Of a stretch of 7,465 bases of DNA, positions 1 through 6,366 are shown piece by piece (position 1 is the first letter of the stretch; each line of letters starts with the position of its first letter). The notes under the pieces were generated by a model. The model did no database searches, was not told the origin of the DNA, and saw only the letters and a program-made list of their open reading frames with translations. The position numbers and the translations under genes were made by a program. Source of the DNA: an uncultured Gemella sp. (GTDB lineage: Bacteria > Bacillota > Bacilli > Staphylococcales > Gemellaceae). The DNA lies in contig CAKMQO010000060.1 in assembly GCA_927911695.1 (NCBI GenBank), forward strand, positions 1 through 7,465, read 5' to 3'.

Positions 1-2
1 AC

Positions 3-332
3 AAAAAACAACGTCTTTCAATTGCTCGTGCCTTAGCAAAAAATCCAAAGATTCTACTTTTTGATGATAGTTTCTCAGCATTAGATTACAAAACAGATGT
101 TAAATTAAGAAAAACTTTAAGAGAAGAAATGGCTGGTGTAACTACTATAATAGTTGCCCAACGTATCGCAACAATTCTAAATGCAGATAAGATTATCGTA
201 ATGAATGAAGGTAAGATAGTAGGAATTGGAAAACATCAAGAACTTCTAGAAACATGTCCGACTTATTTAGAAATTGCAGAAAGCCAACTTAGTGAAGAAG
301 AATTACAAAAAGGAGGTAAACATCATGGCTAA
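3..332 (+). CDS. ABC exporter half-transporter, ATP-binding domain C-terminal end (partial, degenerate ATPase site)
   Basis: The window opens inside this gene; the last 109 codons are present and open in one frame. Visible are the end of the ABC signature (KQRLSIARAL), Walker B (ILLFDDSFSALD) with the D-loop, and the switch region (IIVAQRIATI), followed by the usual NADKIIVMNEGKIVGIGKHQELL tail pieces. Two catalytic positions are non-canonical: the glutamate after Walker B is Asp (FDDS rather than LDEA) and the switch histidine is Gln (AQR rather than AHR). In heterodimeric exporters of the TM287/288, BmrCD, EfrAB and PatAB type, this pattern marks the subunit that contributes the non-hydrolysing site. 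The stop codon overlaps the next gene's ATG by 8 bases, so the two are translationally coupled and very likely form one membrane exporter for drugs or lipids. The substrate cannot be told from the sequence. Confidence 0.93.
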   Translation, partial: KKQRLSIARALAKNPKILLFDDSFSALDYKTDVKLRKTLREEMAGVTTIIVAQRIATILNADKIIVMNEGKIVGIGKHQELLETCPTYLEIAESQLSEEELQKGGKHHG

Positions 333-2116
333 AGATCAAAAAATAGAAAAAGCTAATAATTTTTCTGGAACATTAAAAAGAATTATCAAATTGATGTTTA
401 CACAGTATAAACTCTCAAGCATATTGATTGTATTCTTTGCATTAGCCAGTACTGTTTTTGGTATAGTAGGGCCTAAAATCATGGGGCGTGCAACTACAGA
501 ATTATTCGAAGGGTTAGTAGCCAAAATTAGTAATGAAGGTAGTATAAATTTTGAAAAAATCGCGGGAATTTTACTTACAGTATTAGGTTTATATATACTA
601 TCATCACTTTTTATGTTTATTCAGGGATGGTTGATGAGTAATATTTCTCAACAAATGACATATGATATTCGTAAAGAAATTAGTAAAAAAATAAATACAT
701 TACCTGTTGGATACTTTGAACAACGTACAGTTGGTGAAACTCTATCTCGAGTAACTAATGATGTAGATACGTTAGGGCAATCTCTAAACCAAAGTTTCAC
801 ACAGATGATTTCAAATACAGCAATGGTGCTTGGAGTACTAGTAATGATGTTTACAATAAGTCCTCTAATGACACTAATAGCGTTAGCTTTAATTCCTGTT
901 TCAGGAATACTTTTAGGTGCTATAACAAAATGGAGTCAAAAATATTTCAGAAGCCAACAAAAAATGCTTTCTGATGTGAATGGGCAAGTAGAAGAAAGTT
1001 TCTCAGGTCAGAATATTATTGCAGCATTTAACTATAAAGAAAAAAAGTGTTAAAGAATTCAATGATAAAAATAACCAATTATATACATCATCATGGAAAG
1101 CAAACTTCTTCTCAGGACTAATGTTCCCAGTGATTAACTTTGTAGGAAACCTTGGTTATGTAGGCATTGTTTTCTCAGGTGGATTATTAGTTTCTAAAGG
1201 AACTATTGGTGTAGGAGATATTCAAGCTTTTATCCAATATATTAGAAACTTTACTCAACCAATAGGTCAAATAGCTCAGTCTATGTCAGAAATTCAAAAA
1301 ATGGCAGCAGCTGGTGAAAGAGTATTTGAGTTCTTAGATGCTAAAGATGAAGAAAATGCAGAAGTTATTGAAACAGTTACTAATAAAGAAGGTAATGTAG
1401 TATTCGATAAAGTAAAATTTGGATATGTAGAAGATCAAATAATTATTAAAAACTTTACTAGTGATGTTAAAAAAGGAGAGATGGTTGCTATCGTTGGTCC
1501 TACAGGTGCAGGTAAAACAACAATGATTAAACTTCTTATGAGATTCTATGATATTAACGGCGGAAATATTTATATTGATGGAAAAGACATTTCTAAATTA
1601 GATAGATCTGAATTGCGTTCTTACTTCACAATGGTTCTACAAGACACATGGTTATTTAAAGGAACGATAATGGAGAATCTTCGTTATGGTCGTTTAGATG
1701 CTACAGATGAAGAAGTAATAGAAGCGGCTAAAGCAGCTCATATTCACCACTTTATTAAAACTTTACCGGGTGGCTACAATATGGAATTAAATGAAGATGC
1801 TTCAAATATCTCTCAAGGACAAAAGCAACTTCTAACTATTGCTCGTGCGATTCTTGCTGATAAACCTATATTAATTCTTGATGAAGCAACTTCGAGTGTA
1901 GATACACGTACAGAAGTATTAATTCAAAAAGCAATGAATAAACTTATGGAAGGGCGTACTACATTCGTTATCGCTCACCGTTTATCAACAATTAGAAATG
2001 CAGATAAAATACTAGTATTAAAAGATGGAGATATTATTGAACAAGGTAACCATGATGAACTATTGAAACAAAAAGGTTTCTATTCAGAATTATATCAAAG
2101 TCAATTTGCAGAATAA
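325..2116 (+). pseudogene. ABC exporter half-transporter (permease fused to ATPase), canonical ATPase site, one frameshift
   Basis: This is the partner subunit of the upstream half-transporter. The start is ATG 325, 8 bases after AGGAGG at 311-316; an earlier in-frame ATG at 274 lies inside the upstream gene and lacks such a site. With one base removed the product is about 596 residues, normal for a type IV ABC exporter. It has an N-terminal six-helix membrane domain (about 1-320, with the coupling segment PVGYFEQRTVGETLSRVTND) and a C-terminal ATPase. The ATPase shows Walker A GPTGAGKT (391-398), Q-loop Gln 439, signature SQGQ (496-499), Walker B ILILDEATSSVD with catalytic Glu 520, and switch His 551. 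It therefore supplies the hydrolysing site missing in its partner. The frame breaks at an A7 run (1040-1046): the original frame stops at 1051-1053, and dropping one A gives YKEKSVKEFNDKN and runs on to 2116. This is either a homopolymer error or a true inactivating insertion. Confidence 0.93.
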
Positions 2117-2120
2117 AACT

Positions 2121-2155
2121 AAAGGCATTTAGAGATTTTTCTCTAGATGCCTTTT
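2121..2155 (+). terminator. Rho-independent terminator of the ABC exporter operon
   Basis: A 15-bp stem (2121-2135 with 2140-2154, one G-U wobble) closes a TTTT loop and ends in a short T run. It begins 4 bases after the ABC stop codon. It separates the exporter genes from the MarR promoter at 2168. Confidence 0.85.
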
Positions 2156-2167
2156 AATATCATTTCT

Positions 2168-2197
2168 TTGACAATATAAAGTTAAATGAAGTATAAT
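2168..2197 (+). promoter_or_regulatory. Consensus sigma-A promoter of the MarR-family gene
   Basis: TTGACA (2168-2173) and TATAAT (2192-2197) are both perfect consensus hexamers, separated by 18 bp. The -10 box runs directly into the palindromic operator at 2193-2220, so a bound repressor would block RNA polymerase. Confidence 0.85.
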
Positions 2198-2220
2198 TAT
2201 CTCATATTCGAGATAATTAT
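2193..2220 (+). promoter_or_regulatory. MhqR-type operator, autoregulatory site
   Basis: This is a perfect 11-bp inverted repeat (ATAATTATCTC / GAGATAATTAT) with a 6-base spacer. Its 18-base core, TATCTC-N6-GAGATA at 2198-2215, matches the Bacillus subtilis MhqR consensus as I remember it (tATCTcgaAtTCgAGATa) at 16 of 18 positions. It overlaps the -10 box and likely start site of the MarR gene just downstream, which implies negative autoregulation. Confidence 0.8.
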
Positions 2221-2256
2221 GGTGCAAATATGTGTAAATAAGATAGGAGAATCCTT

Positions 2257-2664
2257 ATGAATAATGAGTTTAAAGCTGTTATTGGAATTATGAGAGCAAG
2301 TAATTTATTAGTAGGTGATTTAAAGAGAACTTTAAAGAATTATCCAATAAATGCGACTGAATTTTCTGTTATGGAATTTTTATATAGTAAAGGTGAGAAG
2401 AGTATTCAAGAAATACGTGATAGAATATTACTTGCTAGCGGTAGTGCAACATACGTTGTGGATAACCTTGAGAAAAAAGGATTTGTTAATAGAAAGATTA
2501 GTCAAAAGGATAAAAGAGTAACTTACATTAAGTTAACTAAAATAGGAGAAAAATTAATGGATGATATTTTCCCTACCCATAAAATAAATACAAAAAAGAT
2601 TTTCGATGATTTAACTGAAGAAGAATTAGATACATTGAAAGAAATACTAAAGAAAATTAATTAA
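2257..2664 (+). CDS. MarR-family winged-helix repressor, MhqR-like (quinone/electrophile sensing)
   Basis: This is an intact 135-residue protein, a typical MarR length, starting at ATG 2257 six bases after AGGAGA (2245-2250). The winged helix spans roughly residues 30-100. It includes NATEFSVMEFLYSKG, the recognition-helix region ILLASGSATYVVDNLEKKGF, and the wing with the family-typical KDKRVTYIKLT. The ILLAS-x-S-x-TYVVD-x-LEKK block and the following DDIFPTH resemble B. subtilis MhqR, which represses azoreductase, dioxygenase and glyoxalase genes and is relieved by quinones and hydroquinones. The palindromes before this gene and before the next one match the MhqR box, which supports the assignment independently. 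I infer that it represses itself and the adjacent flavin oxidoreductase gene. There is no Cys in the protein, so a thiol-switch mechanism is unlikely and direct ligand binding is more plausible. It is the only complete gene here with no frame defect. Confidence 0.92.
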   Translation: MNNEFKAVIGIMRASNLLVGDLKRTLKNYPINATEFSVMEFLYSKGEKSIQEIRDRILLASGSATYVVDNLEKKGFVNRKISQKDKRVTYIKLTKIGEKLMDDIFPTHKINTKKIFDDLTEEELDTLKEILKKIN

Positions 2665-2691
2665 AAATTGTTTTCTTTTATTATAAAATAA

Positions 2692-2709
2692 TATCTTGAA
2701 ATTGAGATA
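2692..2709 (+). promoter_or_regulatory. Second MhqR-type operator, in front of the flavin oxidoreductase gene
   Basis: TATCTT-N6-GAGATA has the same half-sites and spacing as the operator at 2198-2215 and matches the remembered MhqR consensus at 15 of 18 positions. It lies between the MarR stop (2664) and the oxidoreductase ribosome binding site (2714). A weak promoter may overlap it: TTGTTT at 2668-2673 with an AT-rich -10 near 2689-2697. The right half-site is perfect and the left has one change, so binding may be weaker than at the autoregulatory site. Confidence 0.7.
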
Positions 2710-2727
2710 ATTTAGGAGGATAAAAAA

Positions 2728-3772
2728 ATGATAGAGTTAGGAATTAGTACATTTGGTGAAACAACTGAAATAGAGGGAACAGGTATAATACCTACTCATG
2801 ATGAACGTATTAGAAATATGATAGAAGAGATGAAGCTTGCTGATGAAGTTGGATTAGATCTTTATGCTATAGGGGAACATCATAGAGAAGATTTTGCTGT
2901 TTCAGCACCTGAGATATTGTTAGCAGCAGGGGCAGCTGTTACGAAGAATATAAGATTAAGTTCTGCGGTAACAGTACTTTCATCATCGGACCCTGTAAGA
3001 GTTTATCAGCAGTATGCAACAATCGATGCTATTTCTAATGGAAGAGCAGAGGTTATGGTTGGGCGAGGTTCTTTTACAGAATCATTTCCATTATTCGGTT
3101 ATGATTTAGCAAACTATGAGGAATTGTTTGATGAAAAACTAGAGATGTTGGAGAAAATAAAGGCTAATGAAAAGTTAACATGGGAAGGGGAACATACACA
3201 AAAGGTAGAAAATAAGGGAGTATATCCGAGAAGTGTTCAAAAAGATTTTCCAATCTGGGTAGCGACTGGTGGAAATATAGAGTCTACAATAAAAATAGCT
3301 CAAAAAGGTTTGCCTATAGCTTATGCTATAATTGGTGGAGAGTATAGAAGATTCAAAGGATTAGTAGATTACTATAAAGCTATTGGACATAATACAGGAT
3401 ATAGTGATGATCGTTTAAAAGTTGCCTCACATTCATGGGGATTCATAGCTGAAACTGATGAAGAAGCTATTAAAAATATTTCCATCCAACAAAACAAGTA
3501 GTGGATGCAATTTCGAAGATAGACCATTTTGGAGACCACTTACTTTGTACAATATTTAAATTAGTGTAGGTCCAGACGGATCTATGTTAGTAGGAAGTCC
3601 TGAGACTGTAGCGAATAAACTTATTGATATGATAGAAACATTAGGATTGGATAGATTTATGTTGCATCTTCCACTAGGATCTATGCCACATGAAGATATT
3701 ATGAAAGCTATTAAACTATTTGGCGAAGAAGTAGCTCCACGAGTTCGAGAATATTTTAAATCTAAAAAATAA
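2728..3772 (+). pseudogene. Luciferase-like (LLM class) flavin-dependent oxidoreductase, several frameshifts near the C-terminus
   Basis: The start is ATG 2728, 8 bases after AGGAGG (2714-2719). The first 257 codons are open and show the bacterial-luciferase-like TIM barrel: IELGISTFGE strand 1, ADEVGLDLYAIGEHHR (residues 38-53), SSAVTVLSSSDPVRVYQQYATID, and GRAEVMVGRGS (106-115) in the flavin-phosphate region. The frame then stops at 3501, but coding similarity continues: HPTKQVVDAISK in a second frame (3483-3518), DRPFWRPLT in a third (3518-3544), and from about 3563 SVGPDGSMLVGSPETVANKL to the stop at 3772. An in-frame TAA at 3557-3559 lies in a short piece that reads QYLN if one further base is missing and one is extra. 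Repaired, the protein is about 348 residues, normal for the family (the Atu2307/SP_0267-type group, from memory). These enzymes reduce or oxygenate small organic substrates with FMN; the substrate here is unknown. The operator suggests a role in quinone or electrophile stress. Confidence 0.88.
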
Positions 3773-3825
3773 AATTTAAATTTATAAATCAAATAAATAT
3801 ATTTTTTCTAAATAATTGATCTCTA

Positions 3826-3834
3826 TGTTATAAT
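3826..3834 (+). promoter_or_regulatory. Extended -10 promoter of the HAD phosphatase gene
   Basis: TG-T-TATAAT (TG at 3826-3827, TATAAT at 3829-3834) is a consensus extended -10 element 31 bases before the ATG at 3865. No good -35 box is seen 17-18 bases upstream (only T-rich sequence), which is acceptable for extended -10 promoters. This gives the HAD gene its own transcription, separate from the oxidoreductase unit. Confidence 0.65.
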
Positions 3835-3864
3835 GAGTAGATAAAAAATATATGGAGTGAAACG

Positions 3865-4547
3865 ATGATATTAGATAAGTATAAATATTTATTATTTGAT
3901 TTAGATGATACCTTATTGGATTTTGGTAAAGCACAAATTTTAGCTTTTAAAAAATTATTAGAAGATGAGAATATTGAGTATAATGATGAGCTATTTGAAA
4001 ATATGAAACAATAAATAAATCTTTATGGAGAAGTTTTGAACGTGGAGAAATTTCAAATAAAGAAGTTACGACTGAAAGGTTTATAAGATTTTTTTCATTG
4101 TTTGATAGAAAAGTTGATGGTAGTGAAGTAGATAATAGATATAGAGGTTATCTTGCTGAGGGGAATCAACTTTTTGATGGGATTATAGAGATGTTAGAAA
4201 AATTAAGTTTAACTCATAAATTATACATAGCATCTAATGGTATTGGAATCACTCAACATACAAGACTAAAAAATAATAATCTTAATAAGTATTTTGAGAA
4301 GATTTTTATTTCCGAAGAAATTGGTAGTAAGAAACCAGATAAAAAGTTTTTTGATATTATTTTTAAAGAAATCGGTGTAGAAAATAAGGAGGAAGTTTTA
4401 ATGATAGGCGATACTCTAACATCCGATATACTAGGAGCTAATAATGCAGGGATAGATAGTTGCTTAGTAGATATTCATAAAATTACTAATCCAGAGATAG
4501 TGTCTACGTATAAAATTGAGAAGACAATAGATTTATTAGAAATATAA
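3865..4547 (+). pseudogene. HAD-superfamily hydrolase, YjjG-like (nucleotidase type), one frameshift
   Basis: The start is ATG 3865, with GGAG at 3854-3857. The first segment runs 49 codons to a TAA at 4012-4014 and carries motif I, LLFDLDDTLLDF (nucleophile Asp 12, general acid/base Asp 14). From 4014 the protein continues in another frame as NKSLWRSFERGEISNKEV and stays open to 4547. That part contains motif II (YIASNG), the motif III lysine (GSKKPDKKFF) and motif IV (MIGDTLTSDILGANNAGI). Restoring one A near 4009-4011 reads MKQINKSLW and gives about 227 residues, the usual length of YjjG-type HAD phosphatases. In that family the helical cap sits between motifs I and II, as here. Known relatives dephosphorylate non-canonical pyrimidine nucleotides, but substrate prediction within HAD proteins is weak. 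The TTG at 4098 is not a real start, because similarity extends well upstream of it. Confidence 0.88.
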
Positions 4548-4548
4548 A

Positions 4549-4587
4549 AAAATGTCTAGGTTGATATATTATCAACTTAGACATTTT
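4549..4587. terminator. Bidirectional terminator between the convergent HAD and cation-efflux genes
   Basis: An 18-bp stem (4549-4566 with 4570-4587, one G-U wobble) has a 3-base loop, an A run on the left and a T-rich right flank. It therefore works for both strands. It lies 2 bases after the HAD stop and about 25 bases beyond the end of the minus-strand transporter gene. Confidence 0.85.
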
Positions 4588-4612
4588 CTTTTATAAACTA
4601 TGATCGTTGTAT

Positions 4613-5498
4613 TTAATATTTTTCTAATGCGATAAAGCAGTGTTCGATATCGTATTCTTCTTTAAGTACTATTTTAACATTTTCTACAATTTTATAATCA
4701 TGACTTGTTTCATATTCATCTAGTAAAATATGCATTGCAGCATTTATTTCATTTGTATCAGTATGCCAAATATGAAACTCGTGAATATCAGCAATTCCTT
4801 CTACTGCTTTAATTTTATTGTAAATTTCTTCTGTATCTAGAGTAGTAGCTTCCATTAAAATAACAAATGAAGATTTAGTAATTTTATAACCACCTTTGAA
4901 AAGAATTATACTGATGATAATACTCATAATAACATCGACGATTTGATAATTTGTAAAGTATATAATAGTCGATGAAATTATGATTCCGATAGAACTGATT
5001 AAATCACCAAGGAAATGCCATAGAGCACTTTTGAATATTCAAATTATCTTCTTCTTTTAGACTTTTTGTTAAAATTATAGTAACAACAATATTAAAAATT
5101 AATCCGATAGTTGATATTATAAGCATTGATTTGAAATCAATATCTTTAGGATTGAAGAATCTCATAAATCCTTCAAATATTAAATAAATAGAAATACCAA
5201 CTAGCATTAAACCATTGATAAAGGCTGCTAGTACTTCTAATCTGACAAAACCAAAAGTATATTTTTTATTTGGTTTTTTTGAACTGAATAGTAAGGCTAT
5301 TAAACTAAATCCTAATGCAATAACGTCAGAGAACATGTGGAAAGAATCTCCTAAAAGTGCTAATGAGTTAGAAAGAAGTCCTCCAATGTATTCTAATAAT
5401 GCAAAGCTTGTTGTTAAAATTAATGTTATATAAAGTATTTTTTTCGAATATGACTGAATTTTATAATGTTTTTTATGATGAAAATTTGTTTTTATCAT
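4613..5498 (-). pseudogene. Cation diffusion facilitator (CzcD/ZnT-like zinc efflux transporter), one frameshift
   Basis: On the minus strand the start is ATG 5498-5496 with an AAGGAGA site at 5504-5510. The repaired product is about 294 residues, the normal CDF size. It has six predicted membrane helices: ILYITLILTTSFALLEYIGG, SLALLGDSFHMFSDVIALGF, LEVLAAFINGLMLVGISIYL, MLIISTIGLIFNIVVTIILT, the helix with HFLGDLISSIGIIISS, and VDVIMSIIISIILF. A cytoplasmic ferredoxin-like domain follows, with the family-typical IADIHEFHIWHTDTNEI. The transport site is HxxxD in helix 2 (His 54, Asp 58) and HxxxD in helix 5 (His 161, Asp 165), the arrangement of zinc-transporting members. The protein exports divalent metal, most likely zinc, by proton exchange. 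The N-terminus has extra histidines (HHKKH). One extra base in the T run at 5029-5032 (A run on the coding strand) splits the frame, giving an early stop at 5004-5006. Skipping it reads NLNIQSALWHFLGD and continues cleanly. Confidence 0.92.
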
Positions 5499-5526
5499 TT
5501 TATTCTCCTTTCTTTAGATTATTAAT

Positions 5527-5555
5527 ATTATAAATCATGTTTGTTAATAATACAA
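5527..5555 (-). promoter_or_regulatory. Promoter of the cation-efflux gene
   Basis: Read on the minus strand, TTGTAT (5550-5555) and TATAAT (5527-5532) are 17 bp apart, 29 bases before the ATG. An 8-bp inverted repeat, ATTATTAA / TTAATAAT (5518-5525 and 5544-5551), spans the -10 to -35 region and could be a repressor site. In such AT-rich DNA this may be chance. Confidence 0.6.
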
Positions 5556-5566
5556 AAATAGTGCAT

Positions 5567-5581
5567 TGATAACAATTATTA
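5567..5581. promoter_or_regulatory. Possible Fur-family (7-1-7) box in the divergent intergenic region
   Basis: TGATAACAATTATTA matches the Fur 7-1-7 consensus TGATAAT-N-ATTATCA at 12 of 14 defined positions. It lies upstream of the -35 boxes of both the transporter and the esterase. The position is suggestive next to a metal exporter, but the AT-richness makes a chance match quite possible. Confidence 0.25.
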
Positions 5582-5603
5582 GTACTTATATCATTAGGAT
5601 CTA

Positions 5604-5632
5604 TTGCTTTTTTTATATTAGTTTGATAAAAT
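5604..5632 (+). promoter_or_regulatory. Promoter of the SGNH esterase gene
   Basis: TTGCTT (5604-5609) and TAAAAT (5627-5632) are separated by 17 bp, about 39 bases before the ATG at 5671. Both boxes are one or two changes from consensus. Confidence 0.5.
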
Positions 5633-5670
5633 TAAGAAGAATTTAGAAGAAAAAAAAGGTGGAAAAAATT

Positions 5671-6291
5671 ATGCGTATTTTATGTATTGGGGATAGTAAT
5701 ACTTGGGGATATGTCCCTGGAGAGGATGGAGTAAGAACTGAAAAAAGATGGACTAATTTACTAGCGGATCTTCGTCCTAATGACACTATAATAGAAGAAG
5801 GTCTTTGTGGTAGAACTGTAATTGCAAAAGATACAATCGTACCTGTTAGATGTGGTATTGATACATTACCAATTTTAATGTTAAGTCACGTACCCGTTGA
5901 TTTAGTAATCATAATGTTAGGTACAAATGATTTGAAAAAACAATTTAATCCAAGTGCCAAACTTATTGCTAAAGGTATAGAAGAATACATTAAATATATT
6001 AGAAATCCACATTTAATAGCTGGATATAAGATTCCAAAAATTCTTGTTGTATCACCAGTTCCATTACGTGATGAAATAGTGGATAGGCACAGTTTATTTG
6101 GTGAATTCGATGAAAATAGTTTAAAACAATCAAAATTCTTAGCACAAACATTTAAAGAAGTTAGTGATAAATACGAAGTTGATTTTTTAAATGCTGGACG
6201 TGTAGCAGAAAACTTCATTGTGGATTGCATTCACCTAGATGATAAAAATCATGAAAAATTAGCGAAATATATCGCTAGTAAAAGTGGCTGA
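5671..6291 (+). CDS. SGNH/GDSL-family hydrolase (arylesterase/acyltransferase-like), C-terminus probably frameshifted
   Basis: I place the start at ATG 5671, 8 bases after an AAAGGTGG ribosome binding site (5655-5662). The GTG at 5659 sits inside that site and is unlikely. The 206-residue product has all SGNH blocks: block I IGDSNTWG (nucleophile Ser 9), the oxyanion glycine in EGLCGRT (44-49), block III LGTND (Asn 86), and block V DCIH (Asp 185, His 188). The GDSNTWGYVPG...EKRW start resembles the Mycobacterium smegmatis arylesterase/acyltransferase group. It has no signal peptide or membrane segment, so it is a cytoplasmic esterase or deacylase of unknown substrate. The stop at 6289-6291 may be premature. 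Removing one A from the A4 run at 6280-6283 extends the end as KVAEVLDYEEAR to a TAA at 6317-6319, just inside the terminator hairpin. It has its own promoter and terminator and is divergent from the metal exporter. Confidence 0.92.
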   Translation: MRILCIGDSNTWGYVPGEDGVRTEKRWTNLLADLRPNDTIIEEGLCGRTVIAKDTIVPVRCGIDTLPILMLSHVPVDLVIIMLGTNDLKKQFNPSAKLIAKGIEEYIKYIRNPHLIAGYKIPKILVVSPVPLRDEIVDRHSLFGEFDENSLKQSKFLAQTFKEVSDKYEVDFLNAGRVAENFIVDCIHLDDKNHEKLAKYIASKSG

Positions 6292-6311
6292 AGTGTTAGA
6301 TTACGAAGAAG

Positions 6312-6366
6312 CAAGATAAAAAGTAGCAAACTTTCTAAATTTGAAAGTTTGCTACTTTTTATCTTG
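6312..6366. terminator. Perfect 24-bp hairpin terminator shared by the convergent esterase and LtrA-like genes
   Basis: Arms 6312-6335 and 6343-6366 pair without a mismatch around a 7-base loop. The A5 and T5 runs within the stem give a T tract on either strand, so it should stop transcription from both sides. The stop codon and last codons of the minus-strand gene (6352-6366), and the likely original esterase stop (6317-6319), are built into the stem. Confidence 0.9.

Noticed and set aside
336..524. Minus-strand 62-codon open frame
   Set aside because: It lies antisense within the ABC membrane domain, with no ribosome binding site or recognisable protein features.
1019..1045. ATG at 1019 as the start of a separate 365-residue ABC protein
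   Set aside because: It only exists because of the frameshift at 1040-1046. The codons before the A7 run are read in the wrong frame there, no ribosome binding site precedes it, and half of the membrane domain lies upstream in the other frame.
3584..3772. A free-standing small protein of 62 residues beginning MLVGSPETVANKL
   Set aside because: This is the conserved C-terminal end of LLM oxidoreductases and not an independent gene; the reading frame also continues upstream as SVGPDGS.
3556..3792. Minus-strand 78-codon open frame
   Set aside because: It is antisense to the conserved C-terminus of the oxidoreductase, whose plus-strand translation is clearly family-like.
5004..5035. Programmed frameshift in the cation transporter
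   Set aside because: The slip site is only an A4 run in a coding context with no stimulatory structure that I can see, and CDF transporters are not known to be recoded. A sequence error or mutation is simpler.
5215..5433. Plus-strand 72-codon open frame
   Set aside because: It is antisense to membrane helices 2-4 of the cation transporter and is only a shadow of it.
5886..6230. Minus-strand 114-codon open frame
   Set aside because: It is antisense to the esterase core, including the GTND block. It has no start signal, and its low-complexity composition mirrors the plus-strand codons.
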